DNA of 64,000 nt, taken from NCBI RefSeq assembly GCF_038396765.1, contig NZ_CP150096.1, positions 3,083,001 to 3,147,000 of the forward strand. The letters are read 5' to 3'. Below, piece after piece: positions 26,805 to 36,500 of the stretch; position 1 is the stretch's first letter, and each line of letters begins with the position of its first letter. The notes beneath the pieces are model-generated. The model saw only the letters and a list, made by a program, of their open reading frames with translations. It did no database searches and had not been told where the DNA came from. The position numbers and the translations under genes were made by a program. This stretch comes from Chitinophaga caseinilytica (GTDB lineage: Bacteria > Bacteroidota > Bacteroidia > Chitinophagales > Chitinophagaceae).

Positions 26805-27332
26805 CTATTGAATGGCATAAATCCGGTAGCTCAATTTCCCCGGCGCTACGAACCGCCCTACACCAACCGCCACGGTATGGTTCAACCATGCGTATTTCGG
26901 GGAACTGGTCTCGAAAACCGGCGACGATCTGAAGTAGTAGTCCCCGGGCGAAAGCTCGTGGCCTTTCCCTGCGCGTAAAAGTGCGGATTTGTCTGCCGGC
27001 GCATAATTGAAACCGGTATAACTGATGTAGATCAGGGCGCCGTCGTCTGTCTGGATGGTAGCGCGCGCGTCCAGCCTGAAGGTGGTGGAGTCTGTCATCA
27101 GTCCCCATTCGCCGCCGCATCCCGTTAATTTGCCGTTGATCTTTTCGCCCTTAACAAGCCCTTCCCGGAAGGAAAAGATCAACCGTGTCCCCGTCGATAC
27201 AGGCCCGATAACCTGTGGCGGATGAACGGAAATGTCGAGGTCGAAGAGGAATTTGGATGAAAGTTCCTGCGCTTGTACGCGCACGGCGGTACAGGCCGCG
27301 ATCGCCGCAGCCAGGATAATTATCTTTTTCAT
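26805..27332 (-). CDS. DUF3237-family secreted protein
   Basis: About 175 residues from the ATG at 27332, which gives a proper signal peptide (MKKIIILAAAIAACTAVRVQAQ). The body fits DUF3237: HPPQVIGPVSTGTRLIFSFREG near the start, GGEWGLMTDSTTFRLDARATI in the middle and LIYISYTGF, which are the strands of that small beta-barrel. Function of the family is unknown. The start codon lies 16 bp after the stop of the sigma gene; a longer frame overlapping that gene is not credible. Last gene of the operon 29048 to 26805. Confidence 0.8.
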   Translation of the reverse strand: MKKIIILAAAIAACTAVRVQAQELSSKFLFDLDISVHPPQVIGPVSTGTRLIFSFREGLVKGEKINGKLTGCGGEWGLMTDSTTFRLDARATIQTDDGALIYISYTGFNYAPADKSALLRAGKGHELSPGDYYFRSSPVFETSSPKYAWLNHTVAVGVGRFVAPGKLSYRIYAIQ

Positions 27333-27348
27333 GGTTATGGAAGTGTTT

Positions 27349-28221
27349 TTACGGGATGATAGAAGAAGGTTTTGAAGGGTTTGCGACATCGAAGAAATTA
27401 TCGACGTCGCCGATGGCGGTGCGGGTGCATCGCATGATAATATCCTGCAAATCGGCGCCCTCGCTCTGCAACGGATCGATGGCTTTGACAAGGCGGGCCC
27501 GCAGTTCGTAAAGCTCCGTACGGTTGAATTTCTTCGAACCTTTCACGAGGTCGAGCTGCATGCGTTGTGCCTGTTGGTCCTGCTTCGGATTGAAAATACC
27601 GTTCAGCTGACTGCACTGATCGCAGATGCCGTTTTTGTTGACGAGCGCGCAACGGTGGTCGAAGATCCCGGTCATCGTTTCCCGCGCATCGTTCAGCAGG
27701 TGCTTTACCACGCCTTCGGTTTTGTCGAGAATGAGGCAGATTTCTTTCACCGGGAAATCATATATGTCCTTCAGTATGAGCGCCACCTGGTTTTCGATGG
27801 GCAGCGTTTTGGAGATGCAGGTAAAACAGAAATCGATATGTTCCATCATGTCGTATGCCCCGGCTGGGGAAGTACTATGCACCGTCCGGAACGATTGGGC
27901 GATCTCCGCTGTGCCGATGGCGAGCATGGCGCCCTGGTCCTGCGCGTCTTTGGGCCATCTTTTCTTTTTCTTCAGATGGTCGTAGGCCAGGTGGGTAGCG
28001 ATGCTGAACACCCAGGTCTTGAGCGACGACTGCCGGTTGAACGTCGAAATTTTATCGAACGCGCGGATGAAAGTGTCGTGGGTGAGGTCGTCTGCATCGT
28101 TCCGGTCGGTGAGCAGGCGGTAGAGGTAAGATTTGAGCGGGTGCTGGAATTCAGCGAACAATTGCTGGAAGGCGTTGATGTCGCCGGCCAGGGCTTTGTT
28201 GTGCAGTGTTTCTTTTTCCAT
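27349..28221 (-). CDS. ECF sigma factor with Cys-rich C-terminal extension
   Basis: About 290 residues from the ATG at 28221. Sigma region 2 (LFAEFQHPLKSYLYRLLTDR then DDLTHDTFIRAFDKI) and region 4 (LPIENQVALILKDIYDFPVKEICLI) are clear. After region 4 an extension of roughly 100 residues begins with H189-x-C191, C200 and C203 (HRCALVNKNGICDQCSQLNG), which could bind zinc, and continues as a charged helix. This is not the FecR-linked class: there is no anti-sigma gene nearby. It sits between an SDR gene (23 bp upstream) and a DUF3237 gene (16 bp downstream). Confidence 0.85.
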   Translation of the reverse strand: MEKETLHNKALAGDINAFQQLFAEFQHPLKSYLYRLLTDRNDADDLTHDTFIRAFDKISTFNRQSSLKTWVFSIATHLAYDHLKKKKRWPKDAQDQGAMLAIGTAEIAQSFRTVHSTSPAGAYDMMEHIDFCFTCISKTLPIENQVALILKDIYDFPVKEICLILDKTEGVVKHLLNDARETMTGIFDHRCALVNKNGICDQCSQLNGIFNPKQDQQAQRMQLDLVKGSKKFNRTELYELRARLVKAIDPLQSEGADLQDIIMRCTRTAIGDVDNFFDVANPSKPSSIIP

Positions 28222-28244
28222 GGTTTGATGCAGGCTTTCGGATG

Positions 28245-29048
28245 TTAAAGTAGGTTTATTTTTCCGCAATCGAAATCGACGATGTGGCTGTTAAAAGGTG
28301 TGCCGTTGTCTGACACGAGGAACGCGGCGGTTTCGCCCAATTGCTGGAGCGTGGGGCCGGTAGCAAGGAGGTCGTGGCGGCTATATTGTTGCGCCATCTG
28401 TTCCCGCGGGATGCCTGCCTGGACGGAAAAGTCGGTGATCATTTCCTGGATCTTCCGGGTTTCCAGGAGGGCGCCGGCGCATAGGCAGATCGATTTGATG
28501 CCGTGTTTCCCGAATTCGGCGGCCATTACCCGCGTAAGGCCTTCGATGGCGGCGCAGGCGGCGGCGAACCCCGCCATATTGGGTGTTTTCGTTCTGGCCA
28601 TCGAGGCGTTGAACAGCAGGAGGGTGCCGGGCGTACCGGATTCGATCATGTATTTCGCGGCGGCCCGGGAAGTGAGGAATTGCGATCCGCAGATCTTTTG
28701 CAAAGGATGCATGAATTGTTCGAAAGTGGCCATGGTACTGGGTGTTCCGCTTCCTGCGTCTTTGTAGTAAGTGCCAATACCGTTGAACACCATATCCAGC
28801 CGCCCGTTTTCAGCCACCACTTTTTTCAGATACCCGTCGATCTGCACTTCATCCATCGCATCTGCTTCGCCGGCTTTCGCAAGGCCGCCACCAGCTACGA
28901 TCTCCTCGGCCAATGCCTCCGCCGCTGCCTGCCTTCTGGCCGTTACGTACACTTTCGCGCCATGCTGCGCGAACGCATGGGCAACCGCGCCTGCCACCTG
29001 TCCGGACGCGGCGAATATTACCGCTACCTTGTTTTTTAAACTGTTCAT
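28245..29048 (-). CDS. SDR-family protein with degenerate active site
   Basis: 268 residues from the ATG at 29048. The overall short-chain dehydrogenase fold is clear (KVYVTARR, FLTSRAAAKYMI, LTRVMAAEFGKHGIKS). The catalytic Y-x3-K is replaced by F161-A-A-A-C165, and the usual TGxxxGIG cofactor motif reads FAASGQVAG. Both changes argue against normal dehydrogenase chemistry; it may bind a nucleotide or ligand as a sensor. First gene of the SDR-sigma-DUF3237 operon. Confidence 0.8.
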   Translation of the reverse strand: MNSLKNKVAVIFAASGQVAGAVAHAFAQHGAKVYVTARRQAAAEALAEEIVAGGGLAKAGEADAMDEVQIDGYLKKVVAENGRLDMVFNGIGTYYKDAGSGTPSTMATFEQFMHPLQKICGSQFLTSRAAAKYMIESGTPGTLLLFNASMARTKTPNMAGFAAACAAIEGLTRVMAAEFGKHGIKSICLCAGALLETRKIQEMITDFSVQAGIPREQMAQQYSRHDLLATGPTLQQLGETAAFLVSDNGTPFNSHIVDFDCGKINLL

Positions 29049-29159
29049 TTTGTATCGCTTTTTCATTTCGACGATCGGGCGGTCCGAAATGATCGGGATT
29101 TCCGGGATTTTTTTTCGATGGAAAAACCGGCAGGTTGGAAAGTTCCCGGATTTCCGGTC

Positions 29160-29189
29160 TTGCGTCTTTTCCCCAAAGCTGTATATTTG
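29160..29189 (+). promoter_or_regulatory. Promoter of the LamG-phosphatase gene
   Basis: TTG at 29160-29162, a 19-nt spacer, and TATATTTG at 29182-29189, an exact -7 consensus, 72 bp upstream of the ATG at 29262. This is the best promoter match in the window. Confidence 0.6.
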
Positions 29190-29261
29190 AGCGGCGGGGC
29201 GAATTTTTAAGATGATAAGCAACCGGCCAGCCCGCCACTTCCTTTAAAACATAACCTGACG

Positions 29262-30752
29262 ATGCGAATTTCATGTTTATTGGCCGCTATGGCCACGCTC
29301 ACGGCTGCTACCGCCATGGGCCAGACGATGGTAGCCCGCCATGGGTTCGACACGGTTTCCGTTCCCACCACCGCCGGCATCGCCGGAAAGGCTTTGGATC
29401 TCAGCAGCGCCGCCGCCACCAGGCGCCCCGTTACTTTCCCATATGCCCTCGGGCCGCATGCAGGATCGTATAGCGTACAGGTTTGGGTGAAAACGGGAGA
29501 AGGCCCGTCGAGGTACACATTCCTCGAAGCAACGGCTGGCGGGAACGGCTGGCAGCTCGGTATCCAGGAAAACGGCGCATGGTTCTGGGAATTACAGCAG
29601 GGCAAAACGACGTATCGCTATCAACCCACCCCGCAACGCCAGCAAATCCGCGACAAACGCTGGCATCAGCTCACCTTCTGCCATCATGTCGAAAAACAGG
29701 AAGCCACCCTTTATTTCGACGGCCGGCAGGTAGCCATTTACAACATAGAAGGAATTTCCAAAGCCACCGCCGCCGATACTTTGTTTGCCGGCGGGCGCCC
29801 ACAGGGCGACCGTAGCGAATGGAACACATTCCCCGGGCAACTGGACGAAGTAACCTTGTTCGACGGTGTGCTTTCTCCCGCAAGCGTAGCGGCTTCCTGG
29901 CGCAGGCATTTCCCGCTGTCGCCCGAAAAGAGCCTACCAGCAGGGAAACAGCTGACCGTCATGAACTTCAACATCTGGCACGGCGGCAATGAAACCGGGA
30001 AAGACGCAGGGCCTGCGCGGGTGGTGGACATCATCCGTCAATCCGGCGCCGACATCGTTTCCATGCAGGAAACCTACGGTTCGGGGGAAAAGATCGCCGA
30101 TGCGCTGGGATATTATTTCTACCTCCGCAGCAGCAACCTGAGCATCATGAGCCGTTTCCCGATAGACTCTACATTGCCAGGCTCCCGTTCGTTCTTCAAC
30201 GGCGGCGCATTGGTCCGGCTGAACGAAAAGTCGAAAGTGGCCTTCATCACCAACTGGCTCAGCTATCCTTTCGATTATTGGGCCATGCTGGAAAAAGGGG
30301 AGAAGCTGGAACTGGATACGCTCGTCGCCGGAATGAAAACCCATAACGCCGCGCAACTCACCGCCACGCTCGACAAACTTTCACCTGTCATTCAACGGGC
30401 AAACGAAGTACCCGTCATTTTCTGCGGCGATCTCAACAGCGGTTCGCACCTGGATTACGTCGAAAAGACGAAGCATTTGAACGGTGGACTGGTAGTGCCT
30501 TTCCCGCAAAGTATCTATATGGCGGAAGCGGGGTTCACGGACAGCTACCGGAAAGTGCATCCCGATCCGTTGAAAGACCGCGGCACCACCTGGAGCCCTG
30601 AGTTCCCTTCGGCATTCAAAGACCGGATCGATTATATTTATTACAAAGGCAGCAAGCTCCATCCCGTAAAATCGTTCCTCATCGATCGCCACCCGGTAAA
30701 ATATCCATCCGATCATGCGGCGCTGATCACCGTATTCGACTGGAAGCCTTAA
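29262..30752 (+). CDS. Secreted LamG-endonuclease/exonuclease/phosphatase family protein
   Basis: 496 residues: signal peptide (MRISCLLAAMATLTAATAMGQ), a LamG/concanavalin-like beta-sandwich at about 40-215 (YSVQVWVKTGEG, then FPGQLDEVTLFDGVLS), and an EEP phosphodiesterase domain from about 234. EEP motifs are MNFNIWHGG, SMQETYG, a metal-binding FCGDLNSGSHLDYV and the terminal SDHAALITVF. EEP enzymes cleave phosphodiesters such as sphingomyelin, DNA or inositol phosphates; the substrate here is unknown. It ends exactly where the convergent GH32 gene ends (stop codons at 30750-30752 and 30753-30755). Confidence 0.88.
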   Translation: MRISCLLAAMATLTAATAMGQTMVARHGFDTVSVPTTAGIAGKALDLSSAAATRRPVTFPYALGPHAGSYSVQVWVKTGEGPSRYTFLEATAGGNGWQLGIQENGAWFWELQQGKTTYRYQPTPQRQQIRDKRWHQLTFCHHVEKQEATLYFDGRQVAIYNIEGISKATAADTLFAGGRPQGDRSEWNTFPGQLDEVTLFDGVLSPASVAASWRRHFPLSPEKSLPAGKQLTVMNFNIWHGGNETGKDAGPARVVDIIRQSGADIVSMQETYGSGEKIADALGYYFYLRSSNLSIMSRFPIDSTLPGSRSFFNGGALVRLNEKSKVAFITNWLSYPFDYWAMLEKGEKLELDTLVAGMKTHNAAQLTATLDKLSPVIQRANEVPVIFCGDLNSGSHLDYVEKTKHLNGGLVVPFPQSIYMAEAGFTDSYRKVHPDPLKDRGTTWSPEFPSAFKDRIDYIYYKGSKLHPVKSFLIDRHPVKYPSDHAALITVFDWKP

Positions 30753-32390
30753 CTATGGCCATATCCCGCGTACCCGCGCCACTTCGAGCGAAGTGACGGT
30801 GACGTTATTGCCCCAGAACCGGAACCCTTCCGTGTTCCCGGCATCGGCTTTCCGTTCCGCAGACCAGGAGAACGCCCCGCCGTCCACGAACACTTCCACC
30901 GAAGAGCGGTCTAGCCAGATTTCGGCTGTAAGCTCCATGCTGGTGGGGTTTTGCGGAGAATAGAACATCCCGTTGAGCAGGTTGAAGTTCATGTCGTAAC
31001 CGATGAGCCGCTGGCCGGAAAGGCTGAGCCCCGCGTCGGTAGCGTGGGAGAGGCGGAGGGTAGTTTTGATGTAGAGTTTATCGTCGCCGCTGAAATCCGC
31101 CAGCCGGCGGTTGGCCTCGTCTGTGGAGAGCTGCGCCCATTTTTGGGATGAACTATGGAGCTGTGATACTTCCCTGACCGGATAACTGAATAGCCGCGGC
31201 CCGTCTTTCGTATTGCGCAAAGTCAGTTCTGTGGGCAGCAGCATCATGTTATTGAAAGGCATGCCTTGCTGGGGGATGCGACCCCAACCGATCTGGATGC
31301 GCCGGCCGTCGCTGGCGGGAATGTTGTTGAAAGTCTGTGCCGCGTAAATGGAACCGGCGGAGAAGTAATATTTCCCATGCTCGGGTGTGAACGTTTTCCC
31401 GTCGAATTGCCCGATCATATAGGTGTTGGACGCGCCGTACATCACCCATTTACGGTTGTTGGGATCGCCGTCCACAGGCAGTTCGAACAGATCGGGGCAT
31501 TCCCAGAAGCCGGTCACGTGGCTTTGGTAGTCCCATTTCTTCAGGTCGTGGGAAGTGTAGATCGAATGGCCGTCGCGCTCGTTAAGCACCATCACCCAAT
31601 GTTTCGACGGGGCGTACCAGAACACGCGGGGATCGCGGGTATCTTTGCTGTTCCATTTTTCCTTCGAATCGATCACGGGGTTGCCGGCGTATTTGGTCCA
31701 GCTGCGGCCTTTATCCAGACTGTACGCTACGCATTGCACCTGGCGGTCGGGGCTGTCTGCCGTGTACAGCGCCACCATCGCTGGTTTGCCGGGTTTTCCG
31801 AAGCCGGAAGTATTGTCGAAGTCGATGACCGCCGAGCCGGAGAACATCGTCCCGGTTTTGTCGGGATGCAGGGCTACGGGGAGCTCTTCCCAGTGGATCA
31901 TGTCGCGGCTGACGGCGTGGCCCCACGACATGTTCTCCCATTCCCGTTCGTATGGATTATGCTGGTAGAAAAGATGGTATTCCCCTTCATAAAATACCAT
32001 GCCGTTGGGGTCGTTGATCCATCCGCGCCGGGTGGAGAAGTGGTACTGCGGACGGCGGTGCTCCCGGTAGAGGGAGTCCTGTCCCGCAATGCGGTCATCC
32101 TGGTAAATCATCCCTAATCCTTCCTTCCCGCCTTCGAATTCCACCCGCAGCTTTTTCCCTTTCCAGGCGCCTGCGTCCACGAATACCCAGTAATCCGGTG
32201 CGGCGCTCAGGCGGATGCGGAAATGACGGTCTTCCACACCGTTCACCCTGAACGTCATCACAGTCCGTTCCGACTGGTGCGATACGGGCAGGTTGATGTA
32301 CCGTTTGGTAACTGTGAAAGTAGTGTCTGCGGCGGAGGCGCTGAACCCGGCGCCAAGGGCCGCCAGGAGCAATAGTGGGATCGTTTTCAT
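30753..32390 (-). CDS. GH32 family glycoside hydrolase (levanase/fructanase type)
   Basis: 545 residues with a signal peptide, an N-terminal beta domain at about 25-110 typical of Bacteroidota GH32 proteins (DUF4980-like), then a five-bladed propeller. The nucleophile is D127 in WINDPNG; the other two acidic motifs are KDTRDPRVF and FWECPDLF. A C-terminal beta-sandwich contains IWLDRSSVEVFVDGGAFSW. Hydrolyses fructans such as levan or inulin, or sucrose-like fructosides, outside the cell or in the periplasm. No fructan SusC/SusD pair is adjacent. Confidence 0.93.
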   Translation of the reverse strand: MKTIPLLLLAALGAGFSASAADTTFTVTKRYINLPVSHQSERTVMTFRVNGVEDRHFRIRLSAAPDYWVFVDAGAWKGKKLRVEFEGGKEGLGMIYQDDRIAGQDSLYREHRRPQYHFSTRRGWINDPNGMVFYEGEYHLFYQHNPYEREWENMSWGHAVSRDMIHWEELPVALHPDKTGTMFSGSAVIDFDNTSGFGKPGKPAMVALYTADSPDRQVQCVAYSLDKGRSWTKYAGNPVIDSKEKWNSKDTRDPRVFWYAPSKHWVMVLNERDGHSIYTSHDLKKWDYQSHVTGFWECPDLFELPVDGDPNNRKWVMYGASNTYMIGQFDGKTFTPEHGKYYFSAGSIYAAQTFNNIPASDGRRIQIGWGRIPQQGMPFNNMMLLPTELTLRNTKDGPRLFSYPVREVSQLHSSSQKWAQLSTDEANRRLADFSGDDKLYIKTTLRLSHATDAGLSLSGQRLIGYDMNFNLLNGMFYSPQNPTSMELTAEIWLDRSSVEVFVDGGAFSWSAERKADAGNTEGFRFWGNNVTVTSLEVARVRGIWP

Positions 32391-32421
32391 GCGGAATGAT
32401 GTTATGAAATGGACAGGTTTC

Positions 32422-32429
32422 CAAAGATA
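32422..32429 (-). promoter_or_regulatory. Candidate -7 element for the GH32 gene
   Basis: On the minus strand this reads TATCTTTG, an exact match to TAnnTTTG, about 32 bp upstream of the GH32 start codon. The -33 region is weak. Confidence 0.4.
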
Positions 32430-32480
32430 ATCATCCTCCGGCCGAAAAGAAACCCTTCGGGAAGTAAAGCCGTGAAAACA

Positions 32481-32509
32481 GCAAAACCCGCTGCGTGAGC
32501 GGGTTTTGC
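32481..32509 (-). terminator. Terminator of the large-protein operon
   Basis: A perfect 12-bp stem GCAAAACCCGCT / AGCGGGTTTTGC with a 5-nt loop, 21 bp beyond the stop of the 346-residue gene. On the minus strand the stem itself ends in TTTTGC and is followed by TGTTTT, which supplies the U-rich tail. Confidence 0.8.
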
Positions 32510-32529
32510 CAGTTGTAAAGCCTCGAAAA

Positions 32530-33570
32530 CTATCGTTTCAGTTCAAACGGAACGCTTCCCACGATCATGATCTTTTTGATGGGAACGCCTTGCCCTTTGG
32601 TAATGATCTCTTCGGGAGACGCATAATAATTCACGTCTGCCAGGTATTGCGGCGCTACGCGTTTCACATGTTCGATGAAATCGGTCCCTGTGCCGTTGGT
32701 GCCCACGATCGGGATGATGTTGGCGCCATCGGGCGGATCGGTCTTGCCCTTGTAGTATTTGAAAGTAATGGTGGAATCGAAATTGTCCGGCCACCTCACC
32801 TGTACGGTGGGCGCAAAGTTGGGGTTCGGAATGGACTGCCTGGGGAAGATGATGGTGTTCTGCGCGTCCGGGCCGGGCACGGAAAACTCGATTTCGCCGT
32901 CAGTGGGCAGGTTCTGGCATTGTACGCCGATGTTCAGCACGCCACCGTTTTCTGCACCGTAAATGGTCGCGTAGTTTTCGATGGTGGGCTGCGTGGCGTC
33001 TACTTCTATCGTGTTTTTCCAGCCAACGTTGGGATGCGTCAGGATGAAGTTGGCCATGTCGTTCACCGTGCCGATGCTGTACAGGTCGGGCGGCTCCAGC
33101 TGGTCGTCGCCGTTCTTCACCCACGCCACCAGGCAATAGTGGTTGTCTTGCCGCGGAGGCGTCCATTTGAACGGCTCGATCGTGGCGGCCAGCCCCTGCG
33201 CCTGCGCCACTACCTGCGCGGCGTTGATGGGCACGTTGGTGCCTTCGGTATGCATGATGGTATCCATCTTCCAGTTCTGCGGCCACAACACGATGCTGGT
33301 ATCCACATAATACAGGTAGATCGTGGAAGTGATGCCCACCAGTTCCGTATTGATTCCACGGGCATATACGAAGTTGATTTGCAACGGCGTCTGGTTGTCG
33401 CCATCGGGCAGGCCCTTGTTGTAATTGTCCATATCCAGCAGCGACTGCGGATCTTTCAGCGGCACCGTCCCGGAAATACAGATGTCGGGCGATTGCGTCC
33501 AGCTGGGGCCTTTCGCGTTGTCGGGCGTTTCGCCAACGTAGTCCCTGATAAATAGTCCTTGGTATCCCAT
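32530..33570 (-). CDS. Hypothetical protein, last gene of the large array
   Basis: 346 residues, no signal peptide. The N-terminal half has beta-rich runs with an SPDICISG motif, a DPQSLLD turn and VYARGIN, then LYYVDTSIVLWPQNW, a pattern like repeated Ig-type or jelly-roll strands. The C-terminal half (from about 215) has IEFSVPGPDAQNTIIFPRQS and ends in IKKIMIVGSVPFELKR. I do not recognise the family. It lies 17 bp after the frameshifted propeller gene and is followed by the array's terminator, so it belongs to the same transcript. Confidence 0.7.
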   Translation of the reverse strand: MGYQGLFIRDYVGETPDNAKGPSWTQSPDICISGTVPLKDPQSLLDMDNYNKGLPDGDNQTPLQINFVYARGINTELVGITSTIYLYYVDTSIVLWPQNWKMDTIMHTEGTNVPINAAQVVAQAQGLAATIEPFKWTPPRQDNHYCLVAWVKNGDDQLEPPDLYSIGTVNDMANFILTHPNVGWKNTIEVDATQPTIENYATIYGAENGGVLNIGVQCQNLPTDGEIEFSVPGPDAQNTIIFPRQSIPNPNFAPTVQVRWPDNFDSTITFKYYKGKTDPPDGANIIPIVGTNGTGTDFIEHVKRVAPQYLADVNYYASPEEIITKGQGVPIKKIMIVGSVPFELKR

Positions 33571-33587
33571 AAGAAAAAATTTAAGGA

Positions 33588-36500
33588 TTAGGAATTGATT
33601 TGAAACACTTGTGCAATATTGTTGCTGTTTACACAGGCAAGGTAAATGGAGGAGGCATCCGGCAACATCGTGATACCCATCGGGTAGCGGATGTCGCGCT
33701 CCCAGGTGAGCGTTTGCACGATACGGAGCGAATTGGTGCTCACCACCCTGATGCCGGTAATGTCAGCGTCGGTGATGAACAGCCGGCTGCCGTCCGGCGA
33801 AATGCATAAACGCTGCAGGTTGATCACCGTGCCGTAGGAGTCGGGATATTTGTATTCCCGCATCTCCTGTTTGGCGATGTCGATCAGCACGAAACTGGTC
33901 ATCATATTGGTTTGCGCCAGGATGTACAGCGTTCCGTTGTCTGGAGATACCACCATGGATTTCGCGATGCTGGTGATCGTGTAGATTTTGCTGGATGGCT
34001 GATAAATGCCGTTGGCATCCCGGTTGATCGTGTAGATTTTACCTGCGAACGCGTCCAGCACAAATACCACCGAGGCGTCCGGTGAATTGGCCAGCAGGAT
34101 GGTGTTGGATTTAATGGTGGATACGAACAGGTTGTTGTCGGAAACCACCGTGTAGACGTTCGAATTCACATCGCAGGCGTACGTCACCAGCGCATGCTGC
34201 CCCGTGGCTTCCTTTACGACCAGGAACATATAATCGCCGGCGGCAGACATGGAAATATTAATCGGTTGCCGGGTAACGCCGCCCGTACCTGTGGGGATGG
34301 GGATCTTCAGTTGCGAAGCGAACGTAGTGGCATCCAGCACTTCCACCGAATCGTCGGCACTGGCGATGAGGAAGAGCTTTTTAACGGGTATCTGCGGCGA
34401 GAACACGCAACCGATCACATCGGTGGTGTTCATTTTGTTCACCACGGCGCCGGTAGCTACGTTGTACACGGACAGCCCTTTGGAATAAGTACCCTTGCCG
34501 ATCGTGATCAGCGCATTGTGCCAGGACACGACGGATTTGTTGTCGTTGCTGATCTCCACATCTGTCGGCAGATTGCCCACATTCACCGGCGCGTTCTGCA
34601 TCTGGTAATTGATGAGCTTGATCACCGTGAGGGATTTGTCGGTGCTGCTGGCGGCAAACACCATGGCGTCGTCGAGCGAGAGGAAATCCCCGCCGGACTG
34701 TTCACCGTAGGTATGCCGGCTTCCAGGATTTTGCAGTTGGAAACCCCTCCGCCGCAGCTCACCAGCGTCACGGTGTTGCTGCCGGAGTTGGTGACGAACG
34801 CATACGCCCGGCTGGTGTCCGTATCTATGCCCATGGGCAGGTTGCCGAGCGGCAGCTCCTGGCGCAACGACGAGCCTCTGTCGTCGTGATGCACCGCGAT
34901 GAGCTTGTTGCTGCCCTTGCATACCACGAGCAGCGTATCGCCCGTGGGGTCGCCCACGGCCACGTCCACCGGCTGTGGTTCCAGGTCGGAAATATTGCGG
35001 ATGAAATTGAAACTGTCGTCCAACGAACTGTACCCCACCACGGAAACGTTATTGCTGCCCGCATTGGCCACATACACCAGCGCGCCGGTTGGGTCGGTAG
35101 CCAATCCCATGGCGGAAATCCCTACCGGAACATCGTTTTTCACGGAGAAAACGGTGTCGCTCAGTTTTTCGATCACGATCAGGTGCCCCTGCTGATCTTC
35201 GCTATCGTTGCAGGTCACGAAAACGTAATCTTCGTCTGGCCCTACTGCGATGTGGGAGGGAACATTGTCGAGCGGTACGGTGCAGACGATGCTGAAAGAA
35301 TAGGACGCGGTACTGTCGTTATACGTCACCCCGATCACGGTAAGCGTGCCGTTGTCTTCCACGGAAAAAAGATATTTACCATTGGTGGAAAACAGGATGT
35401 CTATCGGTTTTCCGCCTACATTGATGGGATCGGTGTAACGGTCGTAGGTCAGCGAATTGAGGATTTCGACGCTGTTGGCCGACTGGTTGATGGCTGCCAC
35501 GAATTGCGCGTCGGGGGAGGCTACGACCTGTTTCGGGATGAAGTCGACGGTCACGTTCCGCGGCTCCTGGTCAAACGCCTGGATCAGCACGCTGCGTTGC
35601 AGTTCGTACAGTTTCGCGGAGTTTTTCGGGACGATGGACCACATCCCCGGGTTTTTCACGGATTTGTACAGCGTGCCTGATTTGTCGACCGGCTCTTTGG
35701 TATTGTCGCGGACGTTGACGAGGTACACGGGATCGTTGGTGTCCACGTCCCAGTAAAACTTCACGTCGTGCGGGAAATCTTTTTTATAGATCGCCGTAGG
35801 CGTTGCGATGAATGAATTGATTTCGGGTAGCACGTTCGCCGTCACCGTTTTCATCACCGTGTTCCCCGGTCCTCCGGCGCCATTGGCCACCAGCGTGATG
35901 TCGGTGGTTTCGGTGAGGAGGGCTTTGTAGCTTGTCACCTTCGTCACGTCTTCGTAGAATGGCATCAGCGTCAGCAGCTTGAAGTTTTTGGCCGTCCAGC
36001 TCACCGTCACTTCCGCCACACCGTTCTGCACGATGGCAGGGTTGGGCGAAATCGTGAGGTTGTCTATCGCCACGTGCGGGATTTTGTTCAGCACGATGTA
36101 ATAAGACCCGTCGTTATACCCGGGCACGTCCTGGTATTGCACGAACATGAGCGTGGGCCCGGGCTCGAAGGTGGTCACGATCTGGTCGATGTCGAACTGC
36201 ACGACCGATTTCGTGCCGGTACCGATAATGGCCTGCCCGTCTGGCGGCACCATGAGCCAGCAGGGGTTTTGCTGGTCGGCGTTCTGGGTGATCTTCCAGT
36301 TGCTGGCGTTCTGCCCTTGCCGTACCCTGATCTTCGCCGCAGACGCGGGCGTCGTCAACGCGCCATACCCCGGCCAATCGGCGGCGTACACGAACGATAC
36401 GGTGAACACCGTTTTAGGCCCGGCTTTCACGACGGCCGGCGTAGGCCCGGGCTTGAAGATGAAGGAAATGCTGTTCATCACCGGATCATACCCGTCGATA

